Shown piece after piece: positions 28,045-38,266 of a stretch of 64,000 nt of DNA. The notes beneath the pieces were generated by a model. It worked only from the letters and a program-made list of their open reading frames with translations, searched no databases and was not told the DNA's origin. The DNA comes from Paralysiella testudinis (lineage in GTDB: Bacteria > Pseudomonadota > Gammaproteobacteria > Burkholderiales > Neisseriaceae): the NCBI RefSeq assembly GCF_016894345.1, contig NZ_CP069798.1, positions 1,757,385 through 1,821,384 on the forward strand, in the 5' to 3' direction. Made by a program: the position numbers and the translations under genes. Numbering within the stretch: position 1 is the first letter of the stretch; each line of letters begins with the position of its first letter.

Positions 28045-30959
28045 AAAAATCCGGCATCATGGGTACCGGCGCTATCGGCGTGTTTATCGGCAGCAAAAAA
28101 GACACCACCGACACCGCAGACACCACCCTCATCCACAGCGGCAGCAGCGTAGGTAGCCTCAAAGGCAACACCACCATCGTGGCCGGCGGCACCTACACCC
28201 AAACCGGCTCCACCGTTGCTGCCCACCAAGGCAATGTTGACGTCCACGCCAAAGCCGTCAACATCAGCGCCGCCCAAAACCACTACGCCAACGAGCACAA
28301 GCACACCTTCGAGCAAAAAGGCATCACCGTTGCCGTTAACGTACCCGTGGTTAATGCCGTTCAAGGTGCCATCGGCACCGCCCAAGCCGCAGGTAAAATC
28401 GGTCAGAGCAAAAACGACCGCGTCAACGCCATGGCGGCGGCCAATGCCGCCTGGGACGGCTATCGATCTGCCGGCGCATTGTCAGACATTGCCAAAGATC
28501 CCAAAGCAGCCCTTAGCCAAGATGTCAGCGTCTCTATTACCTACGGCCAGCAAAAGAACACCCAACAAACCCAAGTTCAAGGCCACCAAGCCCAAGCCAG
28601 CCAAGTGATTGGCGGCGGCACCGTCAACATCAGCGCCACCGGCGGCGGTAAAGATTCCGACATCAACATCATCGGTGCCGACATTGCTGGCAAACAAGGC
28701 ACCCACCTGCAGGCCGACAATCAAGTCAACCTACTGGCTGCCGGGCAAGAACACAGCGAACACAGCCAAAACAAATCCACAGGCTTTAATGCCGGGGTGG
28801 CTGTCAGCTACGGCCAGAGCGGTATGGCCTTCGGCTTTACCGCCGGCGGCAACTACGGCAAAGGCCATGGCAACGGCGACGAAACCACCTGGCGGCACAG
28901 CCAAGTGGGCGATGCCGGCAGCCGCACCACCATCCACAGCGGCGGCGCCACCAACATCAAAGGCGCCCAAGTGATCGGCAAAGGCGTGGGCATCGATGCG
29001 GCCGAGCTCAACATCGAAAGCCTACAGAACACCGCCCAATACAACAGCAAACAACAAAACATCAGCGGCCAGATAACCGTAGGCTACGGCGCTTCAGGCA
29101 GCGCCAACTACAGCCAAAGTAAAATGAACGCCGACTATGCCGCGGTGAGTCAGCAATCCGGCATCTTGGCCGGAGACGACGGCTACCAAATCAACATCAA
29201 AGGGCATACCGACCTCAAAGGCGGCCTGATTACCAGCACCGCCCAAGCCGAAGCCGAGGGTAAAAACCGCTTCAGCACCGGCACCCTGAGCCACAGCGAC
29301 ATTGCCAACCATGCCGAATACAAAGGGGAAAGCTTCGGTATCGGCGGCAGCGCCACCGTCGGCGGCAGCAACCTTGGTCAAGGCAGCAGTAACAGCACAC
29401 CCGGTTTAATGACTGCCGGCCAAAGCAACAGTGCCGGTAAAACCATCGGCTACGGCTCGGACAGCGGCAGCCAAAGCAGCAGCACCGGCAGCGGCATCAA
29501 CACCGCCAACCTCATCATCACCGATGAAGCCGGGCAAAAAGAACTGAGCGGCAAAACCGCAGCCGAAACCATTGCCGCGGTTAAAACCGACATCAGCACC
29601 GACAAGCATGCCCAACACGCAGGCTACCTGAACAACAACTTTGATAAGGACAGCGTACAGAAAGAGCTGGATCTGCAGCGCGAGGTTACCCAACAGTTTG
29701 ATAAAACCCGACAAGGTGTTAAGCAAAAAATCTATGAGGTCGTAGACACCAAACGGCAACAAGCCACCGAAATTAGAAAAGGCAACTATATCGACGGAAA
29801 AAATGGCTATAACACCCAAGAGTCTTTGGTATTGGAAGCAGAAGCCAATAAATGGGAAAAAACTGCTTTTTATACGGATTTGGCATTAGGAGCGTTGTAT
29901 GGCTGGGGTAATCCCGATGCCGTAAAATATGTTGGTGCAGCAGTGGCTGCAGACCCAGCTCGTAGAGCGGCAACCGCACCCAAACAAATTTGGTTGGTTA
30001 AATGCCAACAGGATTCATTATATTGCTCGGATAAATCATTTGATGACAAAACAAACCGACCCATTTATAACCGTGATGGCGATATTGACACAACCCGTGT
30101 ACAAATTGGCGACAAACGGCAAATCTTTGATATTACAGGACTGAAACCGGGAGAATCTACCGGTGTACTGACTATATCCAATCCCGGTATTTTGAACCCC
30201 CTGAATGATGCCTTAAAAAATGCGGTCAAACAGAACACTTGGCAGACCGCAGCCGATGGCATTATTACGGTTTACAACCCGCCTACCTCCAACCCATTAT
30301 CAGAAGGCATCTATGCACTATATGACAAAATAAACGATCTTACAGGAGGGCGTTTGCCTTTAACCAATGCAGAAAAAGCAAATCTGGAATTGTATAAATA
30401 TGCAAAACAGAATAATTATCAAATTGACTTGAGCAATCATAGTCGGGGTGGCATGACCGCAAGCGTTACCCTGCAAAATGCCAATCGAAACGGGTTAACC
30501 GAGATACCCATTCGGGAATCCCGTTTCTATGGTACTGCTACTAATGTACAGGATTACGCCAACCAGCTAGCTGATAAAAACCAATATAGTTATACCGTCA
30601 AAAATCCGGATGGTAGGGAAACGCAATACGGCAGTGGTACATATTCGGCAGTGCATTACACCGATTTTGTTGGGCGCAGCCCGTTGCTTCTTTTACGCAG
30701 TAAATATGCGGTTGGCGGAAATGAACCCACTGGCGGAGTAGAAAACAAGTGGTTCCTGTATTCGCATAGTAGTTATTTTAGGGAAATTCCATCCCAATAC
30801 TTGAAAAACAGTAATGGAAATTATATTGATGGAAAAGGTCAATTGACTGGCAATCCTATTAAAAATAAATATTTAAAAGAGTTTGGTGATAAATGGAACC
30901 CAATAAATAACATGGATAATCCTTCATTACCAACGCTTATTAAACCGAATATTAAATGA
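27924..30959 (+). CDS. Orphan CdiA toxin module B (hydrolase-like tip)
   Basis: 1011 aa. Residues about 43-595 are nearly identical to the late FHA region of CdiA (KSGIMGTGAIGVFIGS to LQREVTQQF). Instead of the pretoxin VENN part, a different tip of about 415 residues follows directly. It contains GITVYNPPTSNP-like text, a hydrophobic LALGALYGWG stretch and IDLSNHSRGGMTASVTL, which resembles the nucleophile elbow of alpha/beta hydrolases (xHSxGG). A lipase or esterase acting on membranes is possible but unproven. There is no TPS domain or signal peptide, so it cannot be secreted by itself and probably serves as donor DNA. The reading frame is intact. The immunity gene overlaps its stop (ATGA). 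Confidence 0.8.
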   Translation: MIIGIVSNKQHQNLRINYRRLSIAACNQISQNKQVELTQYKKSGIMGTGAIGVFIGSKKDTTDTADTTLIHSGSSVGSLKGNTTIVAGGTYTQTGSTVAAHQGNVDVHAKAVNISAAQNHYANEHKHTFEQKGITVAVNVPVVNAVQGAIGTAQAAGKIGQSKNDRVNAMAAANAAWDGYRSAGALSDIAKDPKAALSQDVSVSITYGQQKNTQQTQVQGHQAQASQVIGGGTVNISATGGGKDSDINIIGADIAGKQGTHLQADNQVNLLAAGQEHSEHSQNKSTGFNAGVAVSYGQSGMAFGFTAGGNYGKGHGNGDETTWRHSQVGDAGSRTTIHSGGATNIKGAQVIGKGVGIDAAELNIESLQNTAQYNSKQQNISGQITVGYGASGSANYSQSKMNADYAAVSQQSGILAGDDGYQINIKGHTDLKGGLITSTAQAEAEGKNRFSTGTLSHSDIANHAEYKGESFGIGGSATVGGSNLGQGSSNSTPGLMTAGQSNSAGKTIGYGSDSGSQSSSTGSGINTANLIITDEAGQKELSGKTAAETIAAVKTDISTDKHAQHAGYLNNNFDKDSVQKELDLQREVTQQFDKTRQGVKQKIYEVVDTKRQQATEIRKGNYIDGKNGYNTQESLVLEAEANKWEKTAFYTDLALGALYGWGNPDAVKYVGAAVAADPARRAATAPKQIWLVKCQQDSLYCSDKSFDDKTNRPIYNRDGDIDTTRVQIGDKRQIFDITGLKPGESTGVLTISNPGILNPLNDALKNAVKQNTWQTAADGIITVYNPPTSNPLSEGIYALYDKINDLTGGRLPLTNAEKANLELYKYAKQNNYQIDLSNHSRGGMTASVTLQNANRNGLTEIPIRESRFYGTATNVQDYANQLADKNQYSYTVKNPDGRETQYGSGTYSAVHYTDFVGRSPLLLLRSKYAVGGNEPTGGVENKWFLYSHSSYFREIPSQYLKNSNGNYIDGKGQLTGNPIKNKYLKEFGDKWNPINNMDNPSLPTLIKPNIK

Positions 30960-31180
30960 ATATGAAAAAGGCAATAAATATGAATATTATCAAATACTAT
31001 ATTTCATTAATTATGATTTTTCTACTATCCGGTTGCATGAATACAATTACTCACTTTTGGAATAATGGCTTTTCTATGTCAGATCAAAAATCAAAGGCTT
31101 ATGATTATTGCATGGATAATACGACTATGAATAAAAATTATGATGATTTCTATAAATGCCTTAAAGAAAAAGGATATTAA
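30956..31180 (+). CDS. Small lipoprotein, predicted immunity to module B
   Basis: Up to 74 aa; the best start may be ATG 30980, giving a short signal IIKYYISLIMIFLLSGC with lipobox LSGC. Mature part about 48 residues, ending CLKEKGY. The first ATG overlaps the module B stop as ATGA, so it is translationally coupled. A lipid-anchored immunity protein fits a toxin that acts in the periplasm or on the membrane. The gene at 48096 is a second lipoprotein in the same position with a similar CMKDKGY. Confidence 0.7.
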   Translation: MNMKKAINMNIIKYYISLIMIFLLSGCMNTITHFWNNGFSMSDQKSKAYDYCMDNTTMNKNYDDFYKCLKEKGY

Positions 31181-31292
31181 TAAATATTGGAGATGCTGAA
31201 TCTCCTAATAGGTAGATATAACAGTTGATGGTTATTATTATCTCTGCTGTCTGAATTAATATATGCAGCAAGCTTAGCCTGTATGGGTGATT

Positions 31293-31372
31293 ATCCCTGA
31301 AAAATTCTTCCCTCACCCACCCCAAAAACCAAAAATACAACCATGCCAGCAATTTGCGCAGGTTTGTAGGCA
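31293..31372 (-). mobile_element. Remnant end of an IS5/IS1106-like element
   Basis: CCCTGAAAAATTCTTCCCTCACCC and the following 60 bases match the left end of the larger element at 42484 (terminal repeat plus the last codons of its transposase, LRKLLAWLYFW). The match stops at GTAGGCAGC, where the cdiA-like block of cassette C begins. It therefore marks a recombined junction. Confidence 0.7.
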
Positions 31373-31408
31373 GCGGGCAGATTATCGCAGGGGGAATACA
31401 ACAGCCAA

Positions 31409-32530
31409 GTGAAAAACCTGCAAGGATTGGGTTTGGCACTGGATACCGTTGCCGCAGGCCTGTACAGCCCGAGCAACAGCGTGGGCGGCTCCCTCGCAGC
31501 CGCGGCAAGCCCGGCAGCGGCACAGCAAATCGGCGCCTACTTCAAAAACCTGGCCGCAGAAAATCCAAACGGCCAACTGAACACAGAGCAACAAACCGCG
31601 CATATACTGGCACACGGCATACTGGCCGCCTCGATAGCTGCGGCGGGTGGCAATGATGCCTTAAGCGCCGGCATTGCGGCGGGCTCAGCGGAAGCGGCGG
31701 CACCCAAAGTGGCCAAGTGGCTGTACGGCACCGATGATCCGAACAAACTGAGTGCGGAGCAGAAAGCCACCGTCAGCAGCATAACCGGGCTGGGTGGGGC
31801 GGCTGTGGGTGCGGTTGGGGGAAGTAATACTGCGACGGATGCGGTTTCAGGCAGCCGGGTGGCGCAGAATGCGGTCGAGAATAATGCGCTTGAAACTGTA
31901 TGGGATGTAGCGAATGTAGGAATTGGTGTAGCTTCATTTACATATAATGTAAATGAAGGGAATTATTGGTCTGCCGCCATTGATGCTGCTGGGTTAGTTT
32001 ATGATGGAGGAGCGACGGCAGTTCCATTTGTCCCTGCTGGTGCATCAGCTGGCTTACAAGCATATAGAGCAGGCAATTCAGTGAAACAATCGGTTATTAT
32101 TGGCAAGGATGTTGCTCAAGCATCGAAAGCTGCCAATCAAGCAGCGAGGGATTTAAATAATATTACAAGGAACCCTGCTACAACTGGTACAAAAATTCAT
32201 AGAAATACAGGAGTTTTGCTAGGTGAAGCAAATGGTAAAGCTTCTAAGTTATCAAATTCTACTAGTAGTTATTTTAAAGGTGCTAATAAGTCTACGGGAC
32301 TTCAACCAGATATGAGTTGGAAAGGAACCGGCGTTTGGTCTGATTTAACTACACAGGGACAGTGGAATTCTCATGTAACTAAATACAATAAACAATTTGG
32401 CACAACCGGAATTAGAATTATTTATGTTCCAAGGAAAGGTGTAACCAATACTCTCAAATTAAATTCAGGAGCAGGAGTTACTATTAATGGGTTACGTCAG
32501 CTGGGTAATACTTCGGAAAAGGAAAAATGA
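31409..32530 (+). CDS. Orphan CdiA toxin module C (VENN tip of unknown activity)
   Basis: 373 aa; the cdiA-like frame is already open from about 31373 after the IS remnant. Residues 1-155 copy the CdiA pretoxin region (LGLALDTVAAGLYSPSNSVGG to VAQNAVENN). After VENN comes a Gly/Ala-rich hydrophobic part (NEGNYWSAAIDAAGLVYDGGATAVPFVPAGASAG), a domain common in polymorphic toxins just before the tip, and then about 110 residues (KSTGLQPDMSWKGTGVWSDLTTQGQWNSHVTKYNKQFG) that I do not recognise. No signal or secretion domain. Its immunity gene follows with an ATGA overlap but is frameshifted. Confidence 0.78.
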   Translation: MKNLQGLGLALDTVAAGLYSPSNSVGGSLAAAASPAAAQQIGAYFKNLAAENPNGQLNTEQQTAHILAHGILAASIAAAGGNDALSAGIAAGSAEAAAPKVAKWLYGTDDPNKLSAEQKATVSSITGLGGAAVGAVGGSNTATDAVSGSRVAQNAVENNALETVWDVANVGIGVASFTYNVNEGNYWSAAIDAAGLVYDGGATAVPFVPAGASAGLQAYRAGNSVKQSVIIGKDVAQASKAANQAARDLNNITRNPATTGTKIHRNTGVLLGEANGKASKLSNSTSSYFKGANKSTGLQPDMSWKGTGVWSDLTTQGQWNSHVTKYNKQFGTTGIRIIYVPRKGVTNTLKLNSGAGVTINGLRQLGNTSEKEK

Positions 32531-32987
32531 TGGGCTATCATATTTCATTAATAAATACCACGAAATGCGATGATAAAGACAAGGCGCTTTATAATTTTGA
32601 TATTTTAAAAATATTTTGATAAATCAATTTTCTTTACAGGAGCAATTGGATAATAAAGGTCAATTTAGCTTCTTTTATTCTCCTGAAGATGAAAATATAG
32701 TTTTATTTTATAAAAACAATGAATTATGGGCAAATACTACAGATGATAACGTAATTGCCATATTACTTGCCATATCTTCAGTGTTAAATGACGGTACTAG
32801 AGTTAGAGGTGATAACTTAGAAACATTTAAATCAGTATCAGAAACTTATATACATGAAGATGATAAGCTGATTTATTTTATTGAAAACAATAAAGTATCA
32901 AAACTAAAAGAAATTTTTTATCGATACGGTGGATTTGTTATTCCAATACTTTTTGGCTTGCTTACATGGATTTATCATATTCTATAA
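32530..32987 (+). pseudogene. Predicted immunity gene of module C, frameshifted
   Basis: Starts at ATG 32530, overlapping the toxin stop, and reads MGYHISLINTTKCDDK...YNFDILK, then stops at TGA. One frame over the product continues as ILINQFSLQEQLDNKGQFSFF...IYHIL to 32987. One extra A in the A5 run at 32607-32611 would join both parts into a protein of about 152 aa with a C-terminal membrane helix (GGFVIPILFGLLTWIYHIL). It is either inactivated or a sequencing slip. No family recognised. Confidence 0.65.
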
Positions 32988-33000
32988 GCAAGGTTATATT

Positions 33001-33284
33001 GCTTAGCAAGCATAAACCGATGGCCTGCCGATTTTACAGCGCTTAAATCCGCAAGGCGTTGCTTCAAGCAATTATTTGGTGCTGAAAGACGGCAAACAAG
33101 TCAAGGTGAGTAGCCCGTAGGCATGAGCCAGAAGCAATTTGATGCCTACGTTAATTCACGCCCGGAAAAGTTCATTATTCAGAACAGAAGCGAAAACAGA
33201 AGTGGCCGGTTTGAAAAACCGGGAGTGGGTGATTTGGACAAAATTATTATTGATATGAAAAATTTCCAGAAAACAGGTAAATGA
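33001..33284 (+). pseudogene. Remnant of a second GH-E nuclease tip, catalytic core deleted
   Basis: The first part reads LNPQGVASSNYLVLKDGKQVKVSSP, then TAG. A second part from ATG 33123 reads MSQKQFDAYVNSRPEKFIIQNRSENRSGRFEKPGVGD..FQKTGK, clearly homologous to the end of CdiA (MTQQQFKAYVNARPNLF...FEKPGVDG). The segment in between, which in CdiA carries the Gly-His-Glu catalytic residues and RRLLKAADELG, is missing. So this is a dead tip whose immunity gene, starting inside its TGA, survives. Confidence 0.8.
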
Positions 33285-33817
33285 TTATGGATATTAAGAC
33301 GCATATTGGCGTTGAACTGTTAAGTGCATTTGATGCAGGTGATTTAGTACAAGTTGATAAGCTATTTTTTGAGAATAATCGCAATGTATTAGAGGTTTCT
33401 CAAACTGAAAATTGGAATTGGCTACATAAAAATCTTTTAGGCTTTGATTCCAATATCCCTCCTAAGAAAAGTATCGAATACTTAATTAAAAAAGGTGTGC
33501 CCATCAATGCCCAAGATTGCTACGGCATGACACCGCTGCATTATGCGATGCGCAGCAAAAATGCCGAGGCTGCGTTGGCTTTGTTGCAAGCAGGAGCTAA
33601 CCCCAATATACCTAATCAAGATGGTGTAATTCCCTTGAGCATGATTGGCGGTATGCCCGAGCGTTTGGATATTTTGCAACTGATGCTGGATAAGGGAGGT
33701 AATGTGCATCATTTCACGGATCAAAATGAAACCGATATTTTGGATACATTGAAGCTTTATTTTTCGGAAGATGATGTATTTAAACCGGTGATTGCGATGA
33801 TGGAAAAATATGCATAA
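33281..33817 (+). CDS. Ankyrin-repeat immunity protein of module D
   Basis: 178 aa, ATGA-overlapping the GH-E remnant (a second ATG at 33287 is possible). The N-terminal 75 residues (MDIKTHIGVELLSAFDAGDLVQVDKL, WNWLHKNLLGF) are only loosely related to those of the 27196 gene. The C-terminal part, from AQDCYGMTPLHYAMRS to the stop, is identical to it except Val to Ala in EAALALLQ. It is a mosaic immunity gene, probably matched to a related but distinct GH-E toxin. Confidence 0.8.
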   Translation: MIMDIKTHIGVELLSAFDAGDLVQVDKLFFENNRNVLEVSQTENWNWLHKNLLGFDSNIPPKKSIEYLIKKGVPINAQDCYGMTPLHYAMRSKNAEAALALLQAGANPNIPNQDGVIPLSMIGGMPERLDILQLMLDKGGNVHHFTDQNETDILDTLKLYFSEDDVFKPVIAMMEKYA

Positions 33818-33839
33818 TGAAATCTGAGAACTTCATAAA

Positions 33840-34090
33840 AATTGGGAAATAGGCATGAAATATTCCAAAGAAGATGAGGCAGTACTTAAAAGCAAGCGTA
33901 GGCCGTATACTTGTATTCGACATTTGGCTGTAACCTGTTAAAAAACCATAAATGTTGAAACTAAAACCCCTATGATTATTGGTATTGTCAGCAACAAGCA
34001 ACACCCAAATATGCGGATTAACTACCGCAGATTAAGTATTGCTGCCTGTAATCAAATCAGTCAAAACAAGCAAGTTGAACTTACACAATA
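33840..34090 (+). repeat. Immunity scar plus cassette leader, copy 2
   Basis: Repeats 27790-28044: the truncated immunity start, the CGACATTTGGCTGTAACC segment and the leader palindrome (here with one changed base, ATATGCGG). Together with the preceding ankyrin region it forms part of a segmental duplication of about 2 kb. Confidence 0.75.
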
Positions 34091-35849
34091 CAAAAATCCG
34101 GCATCATGGGCACCGGTGGTATCGGCGTATTTATCGGCAGCAAAAAGACACCACCGACACCGCCGACACCACCCTCATCCACAGCGGCAGCAGCGTAGGT
34201 AGCCTCAAAGGCAACACCACCATCGTGGCCGGCGGCACCTACACCCAAACCGGCTCCACCGTTGCTGCCCACCAAGGCAATGTTGACGTCCACGCCAAAG
34301 CCGTCAACATCAGCGCCGCCCAAAACCACTACGCCAACGAGCACAAGCACACCTTCGAGCAAAAAGGCATCACCGTTGCCGTTAACGTACCCGTGGTTAA
34401 TGCCGTTCAAGGTGCCATCGGCACCGCCCAAGCCGCAGGTAAAATCGGTCAGAGCAAAAACGACCGCGTCAACGCCATGGCGGCGGCCAATGCCGCCTGG
34501 GACGGCTATCGATCTGCCGGCGCATTGTCAGACATTGCCAAAGACCCCAAAGCAGCCCTTAGCCAAGATGTCAGCGTCTCTATTACCTACGGCCAGCAAA
34601 AGAACACCCAACAAACCCAAGTTCAAGGCCACCAAGCCCAAGCCAGCCAAGTGATTGGCGGCGGCACCGTCAACATCAGCGCCACCGGCGGCGGTAAAGA
34701 TTCCGACATCAACATCATCGGTGCCGACATTGCTGGCAAACAAGGCACCCACCTGCAGGCCGACAATCAAGTCAACCTACTGGCTGCCGGGCAAGAACAC
34801 AGCGAACACAGCCAAAACAAATCCACAGGCTTTAATGCCGGGGTGGCTGTCAGCTACGGCCAGAGCGGTATGGCCTTCGGCTTTACCGCCGGCGGCAACT
34901 ACGGCAAAGGCCATGGCAACGGCGACGAAACCACCTGGCGGCACAGCCAAGTGGGCGATGCCGGCAGCCGCACCACCATCCACAGCGGTGGTGCCACCAA
35001 CATCAAAGGCGCCCAAGCGATCGGCAAAGGCGTGGGCATTGATGCGGCCGAGCTCAACATCGAAAGCCTACAGAACACCGCCCAATACAACAGCAAACAA
35101 CAAAACATCAGCGGCCAGATAACCGTAGGCTACGGCGCTTCAGGCAGCGCCAACTACAGCCAAAGTAAAATGAACGCCGACTATGCCGCGGTGAGTCAGC
35201 AATCCGGCATCTTGGCCGGAGACGACGGCTACCAAATCAACATCAAAGGGCATACCGACCTCAAAGGCGGCCTGATTACCAGCACCGCCCAAGCCGAAGC
35301 CGAGGGTAAAAACCGCTTCAGCACCGGCACCCTGAGCCACAGCGACATTGCCAACCATGCCGAATACAAAGGGGAAAGCTTCGGTATCGGCGGCAGCGCC
35401 ACCGTCAGCGGCAGCAGCCTTGGTCAAGGCAGCAGTAACAGCACACCCGGTTTAATGACTGCCGGCCAAAGCAACAGTGCCGGTAAAACCATCGGCTACG
35501 GCTCGGACAGCGGCAGCCAAAGCAGCACCACCAAGAGCGGTGTTAACACACAAAACATCATCATCACCGATGAAGCCGGGCAAAAGAACTGAGCGGCAAA
35601 ACCGCAGCCGAAACCATTGCCGCGGTTAAAACCGACATCACCACCGACAAGCATGCCCAACACGCAGGCTACCTGAAGAATAACTTTGATAAGGACAGCG
35701 TACAGAAAGAGCTGGATCTGCAGCGCGAGGTTACCCAACAGTTTGATGCCAACCGTCAAGCCGCCAAAGCTGAGATCAACACCAAAATCACCACCGCCAA
35801 AGCCGACCTCGAAGCGGGCCGATTATCGCAGGCCGAATACGACAGCCAA
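33972..35849 (+). pseudogene. Orphan CdiA module E, conserved FHA block, frameshifted
   Basis: The DNA matches cdiA 24000-25770 very closely. Three single-base contractions break the frame: A6 to A5 near 34093, A6 to A5 near 34148, and A5 to A4 near 35585. The middle part therefore reads as an isolated 517-residue frame ending DEAGQKN. There is no start signal comparable to cdiA. It looks maintained as DNA homology, not as a protein. Its end (STTKSGVNTQNIIITDEAG) follows the cdiA version, not that of module B. Confidence 0.75.
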
Positions 35850-37144
35850 GTGAAAAACCTGCAAGGATTGGGTTTGGCACTGGATACCGTTGCCGCAGGC
35901 CTGTACAGCCCCAGCAACAGCGTGGGCGGCTCCCTCGCAGCAGCCGCGAGCCCGGCAGCAGCACAGCAAATCGGCGACTACTTCAAAAACCTGGCCGCAG
36001 AAAACCCAAACGGCAAACTGAACAGCGAGCAACAAACGGCCCATATACTGGCATACGGCATATTGGCGGCAGCCACCGCCGCAGCGGGCGGCAATGATGC
36101 CCTAAGCGCCGGCATTGCGGCGGGCACAGCGGAAGCGGCGGCGCCCAAAGTGGCGAAGTGGCTGTATGGTACGGACGATTCGAACAAACTGAGTGCGGAG
36201 CAGAAAGCCACCGTCAGCAGCATAACCGGGTTGGGCGGGGCGGCTGTGGGTGCGGTTGGGGGAAGTAATACTGCGGATGTGGTTTCAGGCAGCCAGGTGG
36301 CGCAGAATGCGGTGGAGAATAACTGGCTGTCTGCCAAAGAAGTCAACCGTTTAGTAGAATTAGATAGGGCATGTAGTAAAGGCGCTGGTAAAGCATGTAA
36401 AGGCTATTTGGATCTGCGTAAGCTTGATCAAGAAAGAGATTTACGTCTTCTGGCGGCTTGCCAACAACCCAGCTCTGCCGCATGCCGTAATTTGAAAGCA
36501 CAAGCCAATATAGCCAATGCCAGCCTAGCATCCGGCTATTTCGATCCAGTGTTACACCCGGAACTATGGAGTGACAAAGAGAAAGCATCGGCACACAAAA
36601 AAGAGTATTCCGATACAGATGCCGTACTGCGCTTATCAGAAGGCTGGACACCTGAACAGATTATGCGCGAAGCCGCATTATTAAACGCGACCAGAACGGT
36701 TTTGGCGGATTTAACCATCGTCGGTACGATAAAAGATTTTAAAGAAGCCGATACGCTGGCCGATTATGCAACTGCTATTATTTTAGCAGCGCCCGGTTTG
36801 AAGCAGGCTGATACTTTAAAACACGCCGGAGACTTTACCCGCGCCTACAAAGCAGCAAAGGAGGCTGGAGATTTAAAGGCAGCTAAAGAAATTATTGAAT
36901 TGGCGAGAACGGCTGAGAAATCACCGAATAATTTGGCTAAATTGGCTCAAAAAGAACAGGCAATAGTTAGTGGAAGGGCTATATCAGCAGAAGGTCAGTC
37001 ACTTCTTCAATCGGCTGAGGCTCCCTTTAAGGGGCAACCATTAACAAATGCGGGGCGCGCGACAACCAAGCATCCTGAATATTTTGGCTTTAATAGCACA
37101 GACGAATTGCGGGCGGTCTATCGCACTGATGCACAGCTAAATGA

Positions 37145-38266
37145 TACCAATTCTACAAAATACAATACAATAGAACCCAAGCCCAAACTCCCCCAAACAC
37201 CACCATGCCCAAACTAACACCCCGCAAACACCAGCTGACTGATCATGATTTTTTGAAACTGTCCAAAACAGAGTCAAATCCGAGAGCGCGGATCAAATTG
37301 CTGATGCTGCATCAACTAAGCTTGAGTCACAGCTTAGACAGCATTGCACAAACCTTTGGCTATCATCAACAAAGCATCAGCGTCATCAGAAAGCACTATT
37401 GGCTGTATGGGCTGGACAGCATCTACGACAAACCCGGCAGAGGCCGCAAAAGCCTGTTGGCCGAAAAAGACATCGAAGCCTTTAAGCAAGCCATTGTAGA
37501 ACAACAACAGCAAAGGGGCGGCGGCAGGCTGACTGCTGTTGATATTGCCCGTATTGCCAAGGAAGACTTTAATACCGACTACACACCGAAAGGCATTTAC
37601 GGCTTATTGTCCCGCATCGGCATCAGCTGGGTATCTGCCCGCAGCCGGCATCCCAAAGCGGATCAGCAGGCAATGGATGATTTTAAAAACTTCGTAAACC
37701 ATGTTCGGACAGTGCTGCCTGAACACATTGAGCTGTCTGACGTAGACATCTGGTTTCAAGATGAAACCCGTATCGGTCAGCAAGGATCCATCACCCGGGT
37801 TTGGCACTATTGCGGCCAAAGGCCGAGGGTCGTACGCCAACAGCAATTTGAGTCTGCCTACTTATTTGGGGCATTCTGCCCCTCAAACGGCAACAGTGTG
37901 GGTTTGGTATTGCCGTATGTGAATAAGCAAGCCATGCAGCTACATATGCAGCATATCAGCAAGGAAGTACCGGAGGGTCGTCATGCAGTGGTGGTTATGG
38001 ATGGCGCTTTATGGCATCAAGCCGATTTAAACCTACATAACGTGACGATGCTGAAATTGCCGCCGTATTCACCGGAGTTGAATCCGTCTGAACAGATATG
38101 GCAGTATTTAAAGCAGCATGATTTATCGAACCGATGCTTTGATGGTTATGATGCGATTGTAGATGCTGCTTGTGTGGCTTGGAATCGGTTGCGTGTACAA
38201 CTTGAATTGATTCGGTCGATTACCTCTAGGGCTTGGTCTATTGTATGTTAATTTAGAGAATTGGTA
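37145..38266 (+). mobile_element. IS630-family insertion sequence
   Basis: 1122 bp. The ends TACCAATTCT... and ...GAATTGGTA are inverted, with a further conserved ACAATAGA..AAGCCC 20 bases in. It is flanked by TGA (37142-37144 and 38267-38269). IS630 elements normally duplicate TA, and a TA is also present at both edges, so the exact boundary is ambiguous; the TGA choice restores the toxin frame. Confidence 0.8.
37205..38251 (+). CDS. IS630-family transposase
   Basis: 348 aa, intact. An N-terminal helix-turn-helix (SHSLDSIAQTFGYHQQSISVIRKHY) and HTH_29/33-type segment (GGGRLTAVDIARIAKEDFNTDYTPKGIYGLLSRIGISW) are followed by a DDE domain: VDIWFQDETRIG, VVVMDGALWHQ and LPPYSPELNPSEQIWQYLK. The three acidic residues (D, D, E) are present, so the protein could be active. 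Confidence 0.9.
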   Translation: MPKLTPRKHQLTDHDFLKLSKTESNPRARIKLLMLHQLSLSHSLDSIAQTFGYHQQSISVIRKHYWLYGLDSIYDKPGRGRKSLLAEKDIEAFKQAIVEQQQQRGGGRLTAVDIARIAKEDFNTDYTPKGIYGLLSRIGISWVSARSRHPKADQQAMDDFKNFVNHVRTVLPEHIELSDVDIWFQDETRIGQQGSITRVWHYCGQRPRVVRQQQFESAYLFGAFCPSNGNSVGLVLPYVNKQAMQLHMQHISKEVPEGRHAVVVMDGALWHQADLNLHNVTMLKLPPYSPELNPSEQIWQYLKQHDLSNRCFDGYDAIVDAACVAWNRLRVQLELIRSITSRAWSIVC

